Assembly: GCA_963844235.1 (NCBI GenBank)
Contig: CAWJNF010000005.1
Location: forward strand, 868,001 to 932,000
From: CAWJNF01 sp963844235
GTDB taxonomy: Bacteria; Actinomycetota; Thermoleophilia; Gaiellales; Gaiellaceae
Direction: 5' to 3'
Length of the DNA: 64,000 nucleotides
Positions 56,200 to 64,000 of the stretch are shown here, piece after piece (position 1 is the stretch's first letter; each line of letters starts with the position of its first letter). The notes under the pieces are model-generated. The model had not been told where the DNA came from and ran no database searches. It worked only from the letters and a program-made list of their open reading frames with translations. The translations under genes were made by a program, and so were the position numbers.

Positions 56200-56705
56200 C
56201 CGAAACACGGGAAGAGATGGGCGAGACCATGGAAGCGATCGGCTACAAGACCGACGTTCGCTCCCGGGCCGGCGACTACGTCTCCGACAAGAAGGACACG
56301 GTGACCGACGCCGTCTCGGGCGCCAAGGACAGCGTCTCCTCGGCAGTCTCCCGCGTCGTGCCCAGCCGCGAGGGCATCAAACACCAATCGCAGCGCGTCG
56401 CCGACAGCGCCCAGGCCAACCCGATCGGGCTGGCCGTCGGTGCCGCCGCCGTCGGTTTCCTCGTCGGGCTGGTCGTGCCCTCGACGCGGGTCGAAGACGA
56501 GCGGATCGGCGACGTGGCGGATCGAATGAAGGACAAGATCTCCGACGCCGGCCACGAGGCGCTGGATCGGGGTCGCACGGTTGCCGAGGAAGCCAAGGAC
56601 GCCGCGGTCGAGACCGTCCGCGAGCGAGGCGGGCAGGAAACGCAGGACCTCAAGGACAGCCTCAGCGGCCGTGAGAGCTCCGACTCGCAGACCGAACGGC
56701 TATGA
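56163..56705 (+). CDS. DUF3618-family protein
   Basis: 180 residues. IRQEIAETREEMGETMEAIG is the DUF3618 signature. Coiled-coil and LEA-like parts follow (SDKKDTVTDAVSGAKDSVSS), with one membrane segment (PIGLAVGAAAVGFLVGLVVP). GTG at 56163 after AAGGAGG, overlapping the holin-like gene by 37 bp. Third gene of the cluster. Confidence 0.8.
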   Translation: MGENPTAIRQEIAETREEMGETMEAIGYKTDVRSRAGDYVSDKKDTVTDAVSGAKDSVSSAVSRVVPSREGIKHQSQRVADSAQANPIGLAVGAAAVGFLVGLVVPSTRVEDERIGDVADRMKDKISDAGHEALDRGRTVAEEAKDAAVETVRERGGQETQDLKDSLSGRESSDSQTERL

Positions 56706-56756
56706 CTCCGATGGCCAATCCGAAAGGGCCTCCGCCGGGCCACCAGCCTAAACAGC

Positions 56757-56789
56757 GATGGAAGGCCGGCACCCGGCCGGCCTTCCATC
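56757..56789 (+). terminator. intrinsic terminator
   Basis: A 13-bp perfect stem (GATGGAAGGCCGG with CCGGCCTTCCATC) with a seven-base loop, followed by a pyrimidine run CTCCCTTCTTCCTCTTCTCC. Ends the three-gene cluster. Confidence 0.9.
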
Positions 56790-56902
56790 CTCCCTTCTTC
56801 CTCTTCTCCTGCTGTTGACTGGCAGAGCGGCGAGGCGGGTATACCTTCCGCCGAGCTGGCCCGCACCACCGCTAGCACGATCACAAGAGCACGATCAGCC
56901 CA

Positions 56903-57145
56903 ATGCGGCCCACACTCTCCGCCACCGGTGAGCCCCGCTATCGGTTGCTCACCCCGGCCGGCGAGGTCGTTAGCGACGATCTCCGCGGCGCGGCAGCGGC
57001 CTTGAACATCGGCACGCGGCTCACCCACGCCGACGGTCGAGTCTTTGTCGTGGTGGCAGTGAGCGAGCCACGTAACGGCACCGTCGAGATAACCGTGGAA
57101 CGGGTAGAAGGTGGCGGCGCGTGGTCGACTCGTTGGCGGCCGTAG
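56903..57145 (+). CDS. small hypothetical protein
   Basis: 80 residues: YRLLTPAGEVVSDDLRGAAA, VFVVVAVSEPRNGTVEITVE. Compact beta-rich. Product-like codon use but weak ribosome site. No family recognised. Confidence 0.5.
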   Translation: MRPTLSATGEPRYRLLTPAGEVVSDDLRGAAAALNIGTRLTHADGRVFVVVAVSEPRNGTVEITVERVEGGGAWSTRWRP

Positions 57146-57289
57146 TCGTCAGCCTCGTGATCTCTCTCGGGTGGTTTCGCCGCCGGGATGGTGCGGTGAT
57201 CGCGGTTGGCGTTGGGCGAGTTTCCTTCTGCTTGAGTTCATCTTCTTGCGGGATTGGGTTTGCCCGGTCGTGTCATTCGGTGAGGTAGT

Positions 57290-57790
57290 GGTGTCGAGCG
57301 GAGGCTCGTGTCTTGAGCTCGTCGAAGGCGCCGGGATTCAAGCTGCCGGACGCGTTTCGCGGGTGACTCCGAGCAGTTTGTCCGAGAGCGTCGAGCGATC
57401 GAGGGCGGTCGTCGAGTAGTCCGTAGCCCAGCTCGAGCACGCACCGCAGGCGTGTCGGAAGCGTTGCCGTTTCGGGCCGCTCGGTGTGAGTGTCCTCGAT
57501 TGTGTCTCGGAAGAGCGAGTCGCCCTCGCCGATGGGCGCGTCGAGGCTAACTGGCTGCTCGATGAGGCGGAGGAGGTCGTTGACGCGGCCGGCCTCCAGG
57601 CCCGTCTCGGCGGCGATCTCGTGCGAGAGCGGCTCGCGCGCCAGCTTTCCGAGGAGGCGGTGCTGCAGACCGATCCCCGGGGCAGCGGGGGGCGCCTGAC
57701 GGGCCACTCCGAGTGCGCGAGCAACGGTCGCGGTTTTCGCGTTGCCGTCGGGGGGCTGAAAGCTCCTCACCGATGGGCCAGATCCGCGTA
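57290..57790 (-). pseudogene. sigma-70 factor, decayed
   Basis: Region 3 remains readable: LAREPLSHEIAAETGLEAGR and EQPVSLDAPIGEGDSLFRDT. Region 4 is broken across frames: LGYGLLDDRPRSL in one, then SDKLLGVTRE in another, then LNPGAFDELKTRA. No intact region 2 was found. Resembles a principal-type (RpoD-like) sigma factor. Dead as it stands. Confidence 0.65.
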
Positions 57791-57919
57791 GCGGTCGGCC
57801 TGTCAGGGCCCCCGAAATCCACTGCACAAAACCCCCAAGGACATCCGTTCGGCGTCCAGGCGGTTAGCTGCTACACGTCTTGACCTAGACGCGCTGCGCG
57901 GCTTGGGTGACCGTCTGCG

Positions 57920-58168
57920 TTACTTGCGCTCGCACACGGCGACGCTGGTGTCCGGGTGGTGCTGGATCCCCACCTCGATCTGCACCTTCTCGTTTGGGTA
58001 GCAACGGTTGACCGCCTCAGCGAACGCCCGCACCGCCGTTGTTTGCGTTTTTTGCGCGGTACTCCAGGCGATGCCTGCCGTTCTCAGGTGGTCGTTCGCA
58101 AGGCGCCGCAGCAGCGAGATGTTGCTAGGGCGGGCATCAAGGCAGACGTAGAAATCTCTTGTGTCCAT
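57920..58168 (-). CDS. small hypothetical protein translated behind a leader peptide
   Basis: 82 residues: MDTRDFYVCLDARPSNISLL, RRLANDHLRTAGIAWSTAQK, FAEAVNRCYPNEKVQIEVGI. The LDARPSNISLLRRLA...AFAEAVNRC arrangement faintly recalls anti-sigma kinase N-terminal parts but lacks the ATP site. ATG at 58168 has no Shine-Dalgarno and lies 8 bp after the leader-peptide stop, so it probably depends on coupling. Confidence 0.55.
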   Translation of the reverse strand: MDTRDFYVCLDARPSNISLLRRLANDHLRTAGIAWSTAQKTQTTAVRAFAEAVNRCYPNEKVQIEVGIQHHPDTSVAVCERK

Positions 58169-58176
58169 CCGGGCGC

Positions 58177-58215
58177 CTAGTCGCCTTTCGAGGTAGTAAC
58201 GTCTCGGGTTGCCAT
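58177..58215 (-). CDS. 12-residue leader peptide MATRDVTTSKGD
   Basis: ATG in the 3' arm of the copy-2 palindrome, with AAGGAGG in the loop four bases upstream. Twelve codons, then TAG at 58177-58179. Same length and GACGTTAC core as the copy-1 peptide. The next gene starts 8 bp later. Confidence 0.55.
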   Translation of the reverse strand: MATRDVTTSKGD

Positions 58216-58270
58216 GGGGCCTCCTTGGTAGGTGTGCCCCATGGCTACCCCATCTAGCCCGAATCAATCG
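58211..58270 (-). promoter_or_regulatory. palindromic leader element, copy 2
   Basis: On the minus strand GCCATGGGGC (58245-58236) pairs with GCCCCATGGC (58220-58211) around a 15-base loop ACACCTACCAAGGAG. Relative to copy 1 the fifth-sixth pair changed from A-T to G-C on both arms. Upstream GATT-N15-GGGTAG is conserved. Confidence 0.75.
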
Positions 58271-58332
58271 TCCGTTCCGTACGCTTCGTACAGCCTCGCG
58301 GCCGCTTCCCGCCGACCGACTCGGCTTTGCTG

Positions 58333-58710
58333 TCACCAGTCGCGGTAGCCGGTACCGCCGGGCCCGTAGTAGCTGCCGAGGCGTTCGAGAAACCCGGCGT
58401 CGCGGTAGCTGTGCTCCTGGAACTCGGGCGCGTTCTTGATCTCGTCCTTCGTCCGGTGGACATACACCTTTTCGTCGTCGACGTCGACCCGGTCGATGAC
58501 GCCTGCCGGCAGCATCACCTTCTTGCCGAAGATCCAGGGGCCGGTATCGACGACCACGTAGCTGGAACTGACGTCATAGGTCGCCTCGTCAACCTTACCG
58601 ATCGAGCCATCAAGCGCCTCAACGCCGAACCCGGTGATATCGCGCCGCACCGAGCTATCGCCCAGACCACTCTCGACCCGGTACGTCCAGACATCATATG
58701 CCGTTGCCAT
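58333..58710 (-). CDS. PRC-barrel domain protein
   Basis: 125 residues. GFGVEALDGSIGKVDEATYD, SSYVVVDTGPWIFGKKVMLP, GVIDRVDVDDEKVYVHRTKD are typical PRC-barrel strands. A C-terminal Tyr/Gly-rich tail follows. Common in stress-response islands; precise role unknown. ATG at 58710 after GGGAG, 14 bp behind a membrane peptide gene. Confidence 0.8.
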   Translation of the reverse strand: MATAYDVWTYRVESGLGDSSVRRDITGFGVEALDGSIGKVDEATYDVSSSYVVVDTGPWIFGKKVMLPAGVIDRVDVDDEKVYVHRTKDEIKNAPEFQEHSYRDAGFLERLGSYYGPGGTGYRDW

Positions 58711-58724
58711 TACATTCTCCCTTC

Positions 58725-58790
58725 TTAGAGCAGAATCACGAGCAGAACGATGAGAAGAATAAGCCCGAGCACGCCCACACCGATATACAT
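58725..58790 (-). CDS. 21-residue hydrophobic membrane peptide
   Basis: MYIGVGVLGLILLIVLLVIL plus L. One membrane helix. Preceded by a perfect AAGGAGG eight bases upstream, so it is very likely translated. In operon with the PRC-barrel gene. Confidence 0.65.
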   Translation of the reverse strand: MYIGVGVLGLILLIVLLVILL

Positions 58791-58819
58791 GGATGCCTCC
58801 TTTTTTGGACCCCTATCTC

Positions 58820-58846
58820 TTACCCACTTGCGTACCTGGCCGAACC
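58820..58846 (-). promoter_or_regulatory. candidate stress-sigma promoter
   Basis: On the minus strand GGTTC then about 16 bases then GGGTAA, similar to the SigB/SigF-type pattern (GTTT...GGGTA). It is placed about 30 bp before the peptide start at 58790. Sequence pattern only. Confidence 0.4.
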
Positions 58847-59059
58847 GATCGCATCGCCATGGGATGTTTAGCCCGCGGCGCCTCGCGGCCGACAACAAAT
58901 CTCGCGATCGAACCGTTCGCTCACGTCTTGGAAGTGGAGCGGAAGGAGCGCGGAGCTGAGGCCCTTGCTTCTCCATGCACCCTCAACACGGTGGTCTCCG
59001 TTTGAGCAGGTGCCGAGCTTCGTCGCCGAGATCGGCCCGCGCTGGGCATACTCGCCCCT

Positions 59060-59614
59060 TTAGCCGATGATGTCGCCGCAGGCGACATAGACGTCGGCCT
59101 CCGCATCCGACTGCTGGACGTTGATCGCATAGCCGTCCACCGCGTCTAGCAGGTCTTGGAGCGACACGTCCACGTCAGTCTCCGAGCTGCCGTTCACGAC
59201 CGACTCGAGCGGGAAGGCAGGCGTCGGGTCGAGCTCGGCGCAGCTGCCCTGGTGAATGTGGGCGGGTTGCGCCTCGGCGGGCGGGTTCGAAATCTCCAGC
59301 GAGACGTGGACGGTGCCGTCGTCATTCGGCGAGAGCGTTGCGGTCCCCGATTGTCCGGAGGCGTTCTGCTCGTCGAGGTCGATGCTAACTTCGGTCTCGC
59401 TGACGACGTCGCCGGCTGTCTCGGTGACGTCCTCCACGGCCTCTGCGGCGTCGCCGGTGGCAGTTTCGATCGCATCCTCGGCCTCCTCGGCTACCCCTTC
59501 GGCGACCGTCTCAGCCTGCTCGATGGCCTCGTCTGCGTCGTCGCCGCCGCAGCCGGCGAGCGCGAGGCCAAGGAGCAACGCCGCGAGCAGTGTTGTCAGG
59601 ATTCTTCTGCGCAT
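59060..59614 (-). CDS. CHRD-like lipoprotein
   Basis: 184 residues. Lipobox signal (LLGLALAGC), an acidic coiled spacer (EQAETVAEGVAEEAEDAIET), then a beta-sandwich with the CHRD signature PAHIHQGSC and the end SDAEADVYVACGDIIG. Surface-anchored; CHRD domains may bind metal or ligands. ATG at 59614; a GGGTAA box precedes it. Confidence 0.75.
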   Translation of the reverse strand: MRRRILTTLLAALLLGLALAGCGGDDADEAIEQAETVAEGVAEEAEDAIETATGDAAEAVEDVTETAGDVVSETEVSIDLDEQNASGQSGTATLSPNDDGTVHVSLEISNPPAEAQPAHIHQGSCAELDPTPAFPLESVVNGSSETDVDVSLQDLLDAVDGYAINVQQSDAEADVYVACGDIIG

Positions 59615-59643
59615 ATCGACCCCCAGGCTTGTTTCCCAACTCG

Positions 59644-59669
59644 TTACCCGGTAAGACACCCCCGTACAC
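59644..59669 (-). promoter_or_regulatory. candidate stress-sigma promoter
   Basis: Minus strand GTGTA, 15 bases, GGGTAA, about 30 bp before the lipoprotein start. Matches the same loose SigB-type pattern as at 58820. Confidence 0.35.
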
Positions 59670-59754
59670 ACGACGTAGCGAGCCGCCTAGGGAGTGGTTT
59701 CACTCGGACACTAATGGGGCACGCAGTACAGGACGCAAAGGAGGTGCATGCGAA

Positions 59755-59835
59755 ATGCCAACCTGGCTTTGGATTCTGATTATCGTGCTCATCATCCTTG
59801 CTCTTTTCGGTGGCGTTGGTTTCACGCGGCGGTAA
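59755..59835 (+). CDS. 26-residue membrane peptide
   Basis: MPTWLWILIIVLIILALFGG ending VGFTRR. One membrane helix with a basic tail. AAGGAGG lies 10 bases upstream. Similar in kind to the peptide at 58725, on the opposite strand. Confidence 0.6.
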   Translation: MPTWLWILIIVLIILALFGGVGFTRR

Positions 59836-60366
59836 GCAGTTAGGCGGCGGGTTCGCGTTTTGGCACGGGCGAGGGCGGTAGGTAGCGGCAGCCGAGTTGC
59901 CTTGACACTGGCTAGCGTGGCCCTACCCGTTGTGGCGTCCGAGTAAGCGCCAGCCACCGATTCCTAGACAAACCGACCAGAACCTGGCAGCGTTGCCGAC
60001 GCTGGCGACGGCCAGGGGTTACTTCAATCGCTGGCGTACCGGTCCCCATGAGGGTGTGCCCTTACTGCCAGCTCTTGTTGTGGGAGCCGCGGCGGTCGCA
60101 GGTGTTCTGCGACTAACAGGGTGTAAGCAGCGAGCACTACCGGCGCCGCCGTGTGGGGCTCGAGGAAAACGCGTACTGGCTCGGGGCGGGCGGCGAGTCG
60201 GCCCGGCGAGGCCGCGTGCCGATGTCGGAGCTGACGAGGCCGAGGCACGCGAGGTCGAGCGGCTTTTCGGCTCCTAGTCCTTCACGAACTGCGGCACGAT
60301 CTGGCCTCCGGGGGGGCGCGCGTTCTGCTCGACCGCGCTCCGCCCTGATCGCTGGGAACAGGGCGA
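59836..60366. other. intergenic with a possible decayed zinc-ribbon fragment
   Basis: Around 60045-60115 a frame reads RVCPYCQLLLWEPRRSQVFC and then hits a stop, with SEHYRRRRVGLEENAYWLG just after. This is like a degraded small zinc-ribbon protein. Nothing else was recognised in 530 bp. Confidence 0.35.
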
Positions 60367-61332
60367 TTAGATCCAGTGGCGAAGGCGAGCGATTGCGAGT
60401 ACGAGCACGGCGATGCCGAACATCGCGGCGATCACGGCCCAGTAGATCCACGCCCGGTCGAAGAGGCCGACCTGGAAGTTCATGCCCATGACCCCTGCGA
60501 GCACGGTAGAGGGCAGGAGAATCACCGTGACCAGCGTCAGCACTTTCATGGTGTCGGTCGTCCGCTGGCTGATTCGGGCTACGAGGAGGTCGAATGAGCC
60601 GAGAGTCGATTCCTTCATTTCGCGGGCGGTGTCCAGTGCGCGGGTCACGCGACTCTCGAGGGCGGCGAACCGCCTTGCGGAGTCCTCGGTCGAGAGCGCA
60701 TCGAGCTCGGGATGTGCCAGGGCGACAACCACTTCGTGGTGCGGGGAGAGCGCCCGTCGCAACATCCCGATCGAACGGCGCAGCGTGACCAGCCGGTCCA
60801 GTTCGCCGGAGACGTCCTTCGGTGTGCTGGACAGGATCTTCGCGTCAAGCTCTTCCAGCTCGTTCTCGACAGCCTCGAAAGCGCGAAAGTAGCCGGCGAC
60901 GACCCACTCGAGAATCGCTGCAACGAATGACGGCGAGTCGAGCGCGCCGACCTGACCTCCACCCTCGGCGCGCTCGCGAAACTCCTCGAGCACCTCGACC
61001 TTCTCACGATGAGCGGTGACGATCAAGTTCGGGCCGAGCACACATTCGACGGGAACGAGGACCGGCTCATCCCCAGCGCCGCCGGTCGCGTACAACGTCA
61101 CGTGCATACGCTCACCTTCGTCCGCCAGAGACGCCCGGCTCGGCGGCTCGAGCAGCCTGTGTGCGTTCTCTTCGCCGAGCTCGAGCGCCTCCTGCAGGAG
61201 CGCCACATCCTCCTCGGTCGGGTCCCGCAGTGCGAGCCAGAGCAACTCATCGTCGGCGAGCCGTTCGAGTGCGGCCCGCCAGTCCTCGAGCCGCCTGGAC
61301 TCTCGCCCGTCGAACAAGAAGACCGTGAGCAT
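60367..61332 (-). CDS. CorA-family transporter, second copy
   Basis: 321 residues. Soluble domain, long helices, two terminal membrane segments (KVLTLVTVILLPSTVLAGVM and IYWAVIAAMFGIAVLVLAIA) with MGMNFQ as the GMN motif. Diverged from the CorA at 52692; in the stress island, so possibly specialised. ATG at 61332. Confidence 0.9.
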   Translation of the reverse strand: MLTVFLFDGRESRRLEDWRAALERLADDELLWLALRDPTEEDVALLQEALELGEENAHRLLEPPSRASLADEGERMHVTLYATGGAGDEPVLVPVECVLGPNLIVTAHREKVEVLEEFRERAEGGGQVGALDSPSFVAAILEWVVAGYFRAFEAVENELEELDAKILSSTPKDVSGELDRLVTLRRSIGMLRRALSPHHEVVVALAHPELDALSTEDSARRFAALESRVTRALDTAREMKESTLGSFDLLVARISQRTTDTMKVLTLVTVILLPSTVLAGVMGMNFQVGLFDRAWIYWAVIAAMFGIAVLVLAIARLRHWI

Positions 61333-61462
61333 CTGCCGTTCTTCCAGAGGCCGCTGCCTTTCCCTCCGAGGTAACGTGACCGGCATTCGTCGGGCGCGCG
61401 AGGGAGCCTGTGCCTGCTGCCTAGGGGCGTACCGCCCCTAGGCAGACGAACAGACGTTCGTT

Positions 61463-61642
61463 ATGAAGTCGCAGGGATCAGCCTACGGCCGCTTCCGCCG
61501 CGCACTCGACCGCGGCAACATGCTCGGAGCGATGTCCGCGGCCGCCGAGCTCGACCACGTCCGACTCGGCGAGGCCCTCGAGCTCGTCCTGCTCCTGCCG
61601 CCGCCGACGAGGACCGGGCACGGTTCGTCCGTGCCGAAGTAA
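61463..61642 (+). pseudogene. small conserved actinobacterial gene with frameshift
   Basis: MKSQGSAYGRFRRALDRGNM, LGAMSAAAELDHVRLGEALE, LVLLL. The family continues with a segment like DEDRARFVRAEVMDRRRC, which is present here in another frame from about 61590. One indel therefore breaks it. Function unknown. Confidence 0.5.
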
Positions 61643-62160
61643 TGGACCGGCGCCGCTGCCCACGCGCTGCCTGTCGGTAGCCGGGCGGCGGCGCCGTCTC
61701 CTGGAGGGAGCGGAGCGCGCCAGGCTGCGGCCCCATGGGCGCTCCGTCCACTTCCACGGTAGCCGGTCGCTGCCCTGTCACGCGGTCGCCCCGTTCCGTC
61801 CGCGAGTGATCGCGTCGGCGCTCGTAGAGATCGTCCCGCCCCCGACGGTCCGATCAGCGCGCGAGCATGACCTCCCGTCGCGTGTGACGGCAACGGCATC
61901 GACCTTGTCGAAGCTTGCTTCGGCGCCGGGGGTTGAGCCCACTTTACGGGCAGGGGCGGTCGCAATTCTGCGATCGCGCCATCCGCTGGGCTGCGTCATT
62001 GCGAGCCGACCCTAGCCGGCGGAGGGTTTGACGCCCGCCCGGGCGTCACGCCGTGAGTACCCAGCCTCGGCCTTTGCCCTTCAGATGCTAGTGCACGCCG
62101 GCCCGGGCGCCCGAGGCGAGATCGCGAGGGGGGGACTTTGGCCGAGCCGGCGGTCGGATG
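61643..62160. other. intergenic, nothing recognised
   Basis: More than 500 bp without a convincing gene on either strand. Confidence 0.45.
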
Positions 62161-62193
62161 GGGGTGGGCGTCGGCATACCCGACGCCCACCCC
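62161..62193 (-). terminator. strong hairpin after the sialidase-type gene
   Basis: GGGGTGGGCGTCGG (62161-62174) and CCGACGCCCACCCC (62180-62193) form a perfect 14-bp stem with a five-base loop, 8 bp beyond the stop codon. No U-run. Confidence 0.75.
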
Positions 62194-62200
62194 ACCGGGT

Positions 62201-64000
62201 CTATCGCCTTGCGTACATCGCGTCTTGGACGTAGCCGTCGTGGAGCCCGCCGGTGTAGGGGTCGAGTTGTGTTGACTCGTCGAGGCGGTTGAGGCCGGTC
62301 CAGACGATGTGGACGCTGTCGTCGGGTCCTACAGCGAGGCCCGTGTAGTCGCCGTGGAACACGTTGCAGTCCTTGCCGGCGGCATCAGTCACGGGCGGGT
62401 CGGTGTGGCCGACCGGGCCACAGACCGCTGGCCAGGCCGGCTCGGGTACGTACTGACCGGCCCAGTGCGTGACCGAGACGTCCAGGTTCTCGAGCGATCC
62501 GAGAACTTCCTTCCCCGACGAGGTCGAGAGCACGTGAACGAATTGGTCGTTGACGGGCACCTCTCCGCCAGCGGGCTGGACGTCCTCGTCCCACGCCACA
62601 GCGAGACTGCCGTCGGACTTGTGATCGGCCCATGGGAACCATTGATGGCCTGCCGAGGCGTCGAAGACCTGACGTCCGGTCCAGGTCGCACCACCGTCGG
62701 TGGATCTGGTCACGAACACGTCCGTGTTCGAGCCCGGTCCTGCGCCGCATGGGTCGTAGGCGGGCGCCTCACCAGGAAGCGTGTCGAAACAGCCGTCAGT
62801 GGCGTTCGGGTTGGGTGCGCCTCTGTCTGCGAAGACGATGGTGATGTCCTCTGGATCGAGCGGGTTGACGGAGATGTTCCCGGCCGATGTCCAGCGGATC
62901 TGATGGCCCCATACAGTCTGGCGGAGGATGACCGAGAACGGCATATCGCTCATCCCGTCCTCGAGTTGCGCCGCCTGGACAGGCCCGGTGAACGACTGAC
63001 CACCGTCGGTGGACTTGACGACCATGAGCTGGTTGTCGAGGTCCGCTTCGACCTCCCACTCGGCCTCGTTCTGGCCGTTGAGGAAGTGGACGTAGAGCGT
63101 TCCGTCCGACGCGACTTCCGGGATCGAGAACTGGTCCTCGTCGCAGTCGGTGCCGCCCCCGGTCTCCTGGAAGGAGCAACTCGGATGCGACCCCGAAATC
63201 TCGGTGGGCTCGCTCCAGCTCTGGCCGCCGTCGTCGGAGTAGCTGAGCCAGATCGGCGATTCGGCATAGGCGCCCTGGTGACCATTCAGAAACCGGCTCG
63301 CGGTCACGTATGCGCGCCCGTAGAACGGCGAGTCGGGGTTGTTGTCGACCGTGATCCATTCCTTGTCGAAGAAGACCGCGTTGTTGGCGGGGCCGATGCC
63401 CGTCCCCTTGCCCTTGAAGACGGTAACCGGGCTCGACCAGGTCACGCCGCCATCAGTGGAGCGACTGACCGAGACGTCACCCTGGGCCACGAACGCGCCG
63501 CCCTGCCCGCCGGTGTTCTCGAGTTGCGCCATCAGAACCGTCGCGTGGGAACGATCGAACGCCGGTGAAGGATCGCCTGCGCCGTTGCCCGACTGCAGCG
63601 GAATCTGGCCGTCGATCCAGGTCGCCCCGCCGTCGAACGACGTGAAGAAGCCCGTCGGTACGATCGCCTGCCGCGCCCCCGTCGAATTGTTGAAGCGGTA
63701 GAAGTAGTCGTTGGAGCCTGCGACGATGTGGTCGGGATCGGTCGGATCCACCGCAACCGCGATCTCGTTGTCAGGATTCCAGTCCTGGTTGTAGGTCGTT
63801 GTGTTGCAACTGATGTCGACCGCGCTGCTGGGATCCCCCGAGCTCGTACAACGGAACCGTTCGATCTGTGACTTCGTGAACTGGCCGCCGGTGTCGGTGT
63901 TCCCCGGGCCACCCCCTGTGTCCCGCGCTTCAGGCACCGGCCCCCATTTCAAGGCGATCAGCTCCGCCGTCGAAAAAGGCCGGTCACGACCCGCCGACGA
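62201..64000 (-). CDS. secreted sialidase/BNR-repeat protein, 5' end outside the window
   Basis: At least 600 codons, open at the window edge. Repeated BNR/Asp-box motifs: FFTSFDGGATWIDGQI, VSRSTDGGVTWSSPV, LSYSDDGGQSWSEPT, VVKSTDGGQSFTGPV, FVTRSTDGGATWTGR. Such six-bladed propellers occur in sialidases and many extracellular binding proteins. The catalytic Arg triad cannot be identified. A TTG at 63952 is in frame but the protein-like sequence (STAELIALKWGPVP) continues upstream. Confidence 0.85.
   Translation of the reverse strand, partial: SSAGRDRPFSTAELIALKWGPVPEARDTGGGPGNTDTGGQFTKSQIERFRCTSSGDPSSAVDISCNTTTYNQDWNPDNEIAVAVDPTDPDHIVAGSNDYFYRFNNSTGARQAIVPTGFFTSFDGGATWIDGQIPLQSGNGAGDPSPAFDRSHATVLMAQLENTGGQGGAFVAQGDVSVSRSTDGGVTWSSPVTVFKGKGTGIGPANNAVFFDKEWITVDNNPDSPFYGRAYVTASRFLNGHQGAYAESPIWLSYSDDGGQSWSEPTEISGSHPSCSFQETGGGTDCDEDQFSIPEVASDGTLYVHFLNGQNEAEWEVEADLDNQLMVVKSTDGGQSFTGPVQAAQLEDGMSDMPFSVILRQTVWGHQIRWTSAGNISVNPLDPEDITIVFADRGAPNPNATDGCFDTLPGEAPAYDPCGAGPGSNTDVFVTRSTDGGATWTGRQVFDASAGHQWFPWADHKSDGSLAVAWDEDVQPAGGEVPVNDQFVHVLSTSSGKEVLGSLENLDVSVTHWAGQYVPEPAWPAVCGPVGHTDPPVTDAAGKDCNVFHGDYTGLAVGPDDSVHIVWTGLNRLDESTQLDPYTGGLHDGYVQDAMYARR

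Overview
The window looks like a chromosomal segment of a high-GC actinomycete, probably class Thermoleophilia (Gaiellales/Solirubrobacterales-like). I infer this from the very GC-rich third codon positions, the many GTG starts, the actinobacterial gene block pdxS-pdxT-yebC-ruvC-ruvA-ruvB, bifunctional Rel, an ATP-dependent Clp with short middle domain, and DUF3618/holin-type stress genes. Placement rests on gene content only. No rRNA, complete tRNA or CRISPR array was seen.

Region 1 (about 1-24.1 kb) is an accessory, decayed integration zone. Six fragments of the 3' part of one tRNA-Met(CAU)-type gene lie in the same orientation at about 231, 5832, 7263, 14011, 18313 and 23829. They are accompanied by a 213-bp duplication, a tRNA-Asn 3' fragment on the other strand, a frameshifted tyrosine recombinase (17201-17474) and short recombinase tails. 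Between these scars lie a clp gene with a frameshift, a DUF2630/thioredoxin-reductase-like pair, a methyltransferase, a truncated NB-ARC/TPR gene, an HNH protein, a large M64 peptidase-von Willebrand A protein with a small partner, an Ltp-type lipoprotein with a duplicated core, secreted proteins, a DUF3830/amidohydrolase pair, and fragments such as DUF2294.

Region 2 (about 24.1-53.7 kb) is mostly conserved chromosome: YqgE, a CapA-like protein, a NlpC/P60 hydrolase, an unusual FtsH-like membrane protease with an overlapping partner gene, DadA-like oxidase, vitamin B6 synthase (pdxS, pdxT), YebC, the Holliday-junction set ruvCAB, recJ, rel, a CDGSH protein, two GAF proteins with a thioesterase, an M28 peptidase, a phosphomannomutase, a HIT protein and CorA. 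It also carries a 165-bp foldback element, two copies of a 153-bp structured repeat (one forms the 3' end of pdxT and the leader of yebC), and a cluster of three identical hairpins.

Region 3 (about 53.7-62.2 kb) is a stress/envelope island of small genes: a three-gene cluster ending in a strong terminator, PRC-barrel protein, tiny membrane peptides, a CHRD-like lipoprotein, a second CorA, and a decayed sigma-70 gene. Two divergently placed copies of one leader element (54962-55054 on +, 58177-58270 on -) share a palindrome with a compensatory base-pair change, a Shine-Dalgarno in its loop, a start codon in its stem, and a 12-codon reading frame. This is the best candidate in the window for an undescribed regulatory system. 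The window ends inside a large secreted sialidase-type repeat protein (62201-64000).

Several conserved genes carry single-base frameshifts (clp, one GAF gene, M28, STAS), so either true decay or consensus errors in the assembly should be kept in mind.
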